Positions 11,954-12,282 of a stretch of 12,282 bases of DNA are shown here, in pieces. Origin of the DNA: Microcoleus asticus IPMA8 (GTDB lineage Bacteria; Cyanobacteriota; Cyanobacteriia; Cyanobacteriales; Microcoleaceae); the NCBI RefSeq assembly GCF_013179805.1, contig NZ_SRRZ01000175.1:1-12282 (forward strand), read 5' to 3'. The stretch's first letter is position 1; the number at the start of each line of letters is the position of its first letter. Made by a program: the position numbers and the translations under genes. A model generated the notes under the pieces. That model did not search any database. It saw only the letters and a program-made list of their open reading frames with translations, and was not told the origin of the DNA.

Positions 11954-12282
11954 AATATGTCAAACCTATGGTTGCTACGTATTTTCAACTACTGCGCTGG
12001 ACAGGTGTAAGCCTAAACCTACTTGATTACTCTGAGCCTAACTTACTATAAGGGAAACCGACCAGTGGTTTTCAGTATTTTTACGTAATCTTTATTTATT
12101 GACTGTTTTTTATGAAATTTTGCGTAAGATTTGCGGAGGAAAAGTAAGCTACTATACTATTTTTTATTTATGCCAGTAGGTTTAGTATTGGTAAGGAATG
12201 AAAATTTAATAACATCAGCGATGTATAATAAATAAATGAGTGAATATGAATAGGTTTATGTTGCGGTAGAGATGTCAAATAT
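11954..12282. other. AT-rich upstream region of the STAS gene
   Basis: No supported gene. On the minus strand TATAGT (12045-12050) is a possible -10 box for the STAS gene, about 90 bp upstream of its ATG, without a good -35. On the + strand TATAAT (12224-12229) could be a -10 for something beyond the window edge, followed only by very short open frames. Confidence 0.35.

Overview
The window looks like chromosomal DNA of a filamentous cyanobacterium, probably of the Oscillatoria/Microcoleus type. The grounds are the many GCGATCGC (HIP1) octamers (eight seen in comEC alone), the cyanobacterial form of RNase E with its C-terminal arginine patch, the rne-rnhB pair, and period-7 short tandem repeats. 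The genus assignment is inference.

Layout. Positions 1-90 hold the 3' end (domains V and VI) of a group II intron whose body lies outside the window. A short intergenic stretch with a palindrome and a candidate extended -10 box leads into comEC (320-2929, +), the DNA-uptake channel gene. A tRNA-Ser(CGA) gene follows (2990-3076, +). From 3157 to about 4560 is a decayed mobile-DNA zone: a broken tyrosine integrase next to the tRNA, a broken IS630-type transposase, and a 97-bp MITE-like inverted-repeat element.

The rest is on the minus strand. Read in the direction of transcription (right to left) it holds a small STAS-domain protein (11953-11600), a long radical SAM protein of the TIGR03960/DUF2344 type (11459-8661), a gene-free kilobase rich in repeats and hairpins (8660-7586), RNase E (7585-5258), and RNase HII (rnhB), which overlaps the rne stop (5265-4573). 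RNase E and RNase HII both act on RNA, in mRNA decay/processing and in removal of ribonucleotides from DNA, and are probably co-transcribed.

The most unusual signal is a family of low-complexity inserts inside conserved genes. rnhB and the radical SAM gene each carry an in-frame element with a purine-rich heptamer head (GGAAGAA repeats, read as GRRKKEE-like heptads) and a pyrimidine-rich tail (read as LPLSxSP). A related purine-rich tract interrupts ComEC. Two other heptamer repeat families (GATTTTA and CTGTTNA) lie in the gap upstream of rne. I found no CRISPR array, toxin-antitoxin pair or intact mobile element.
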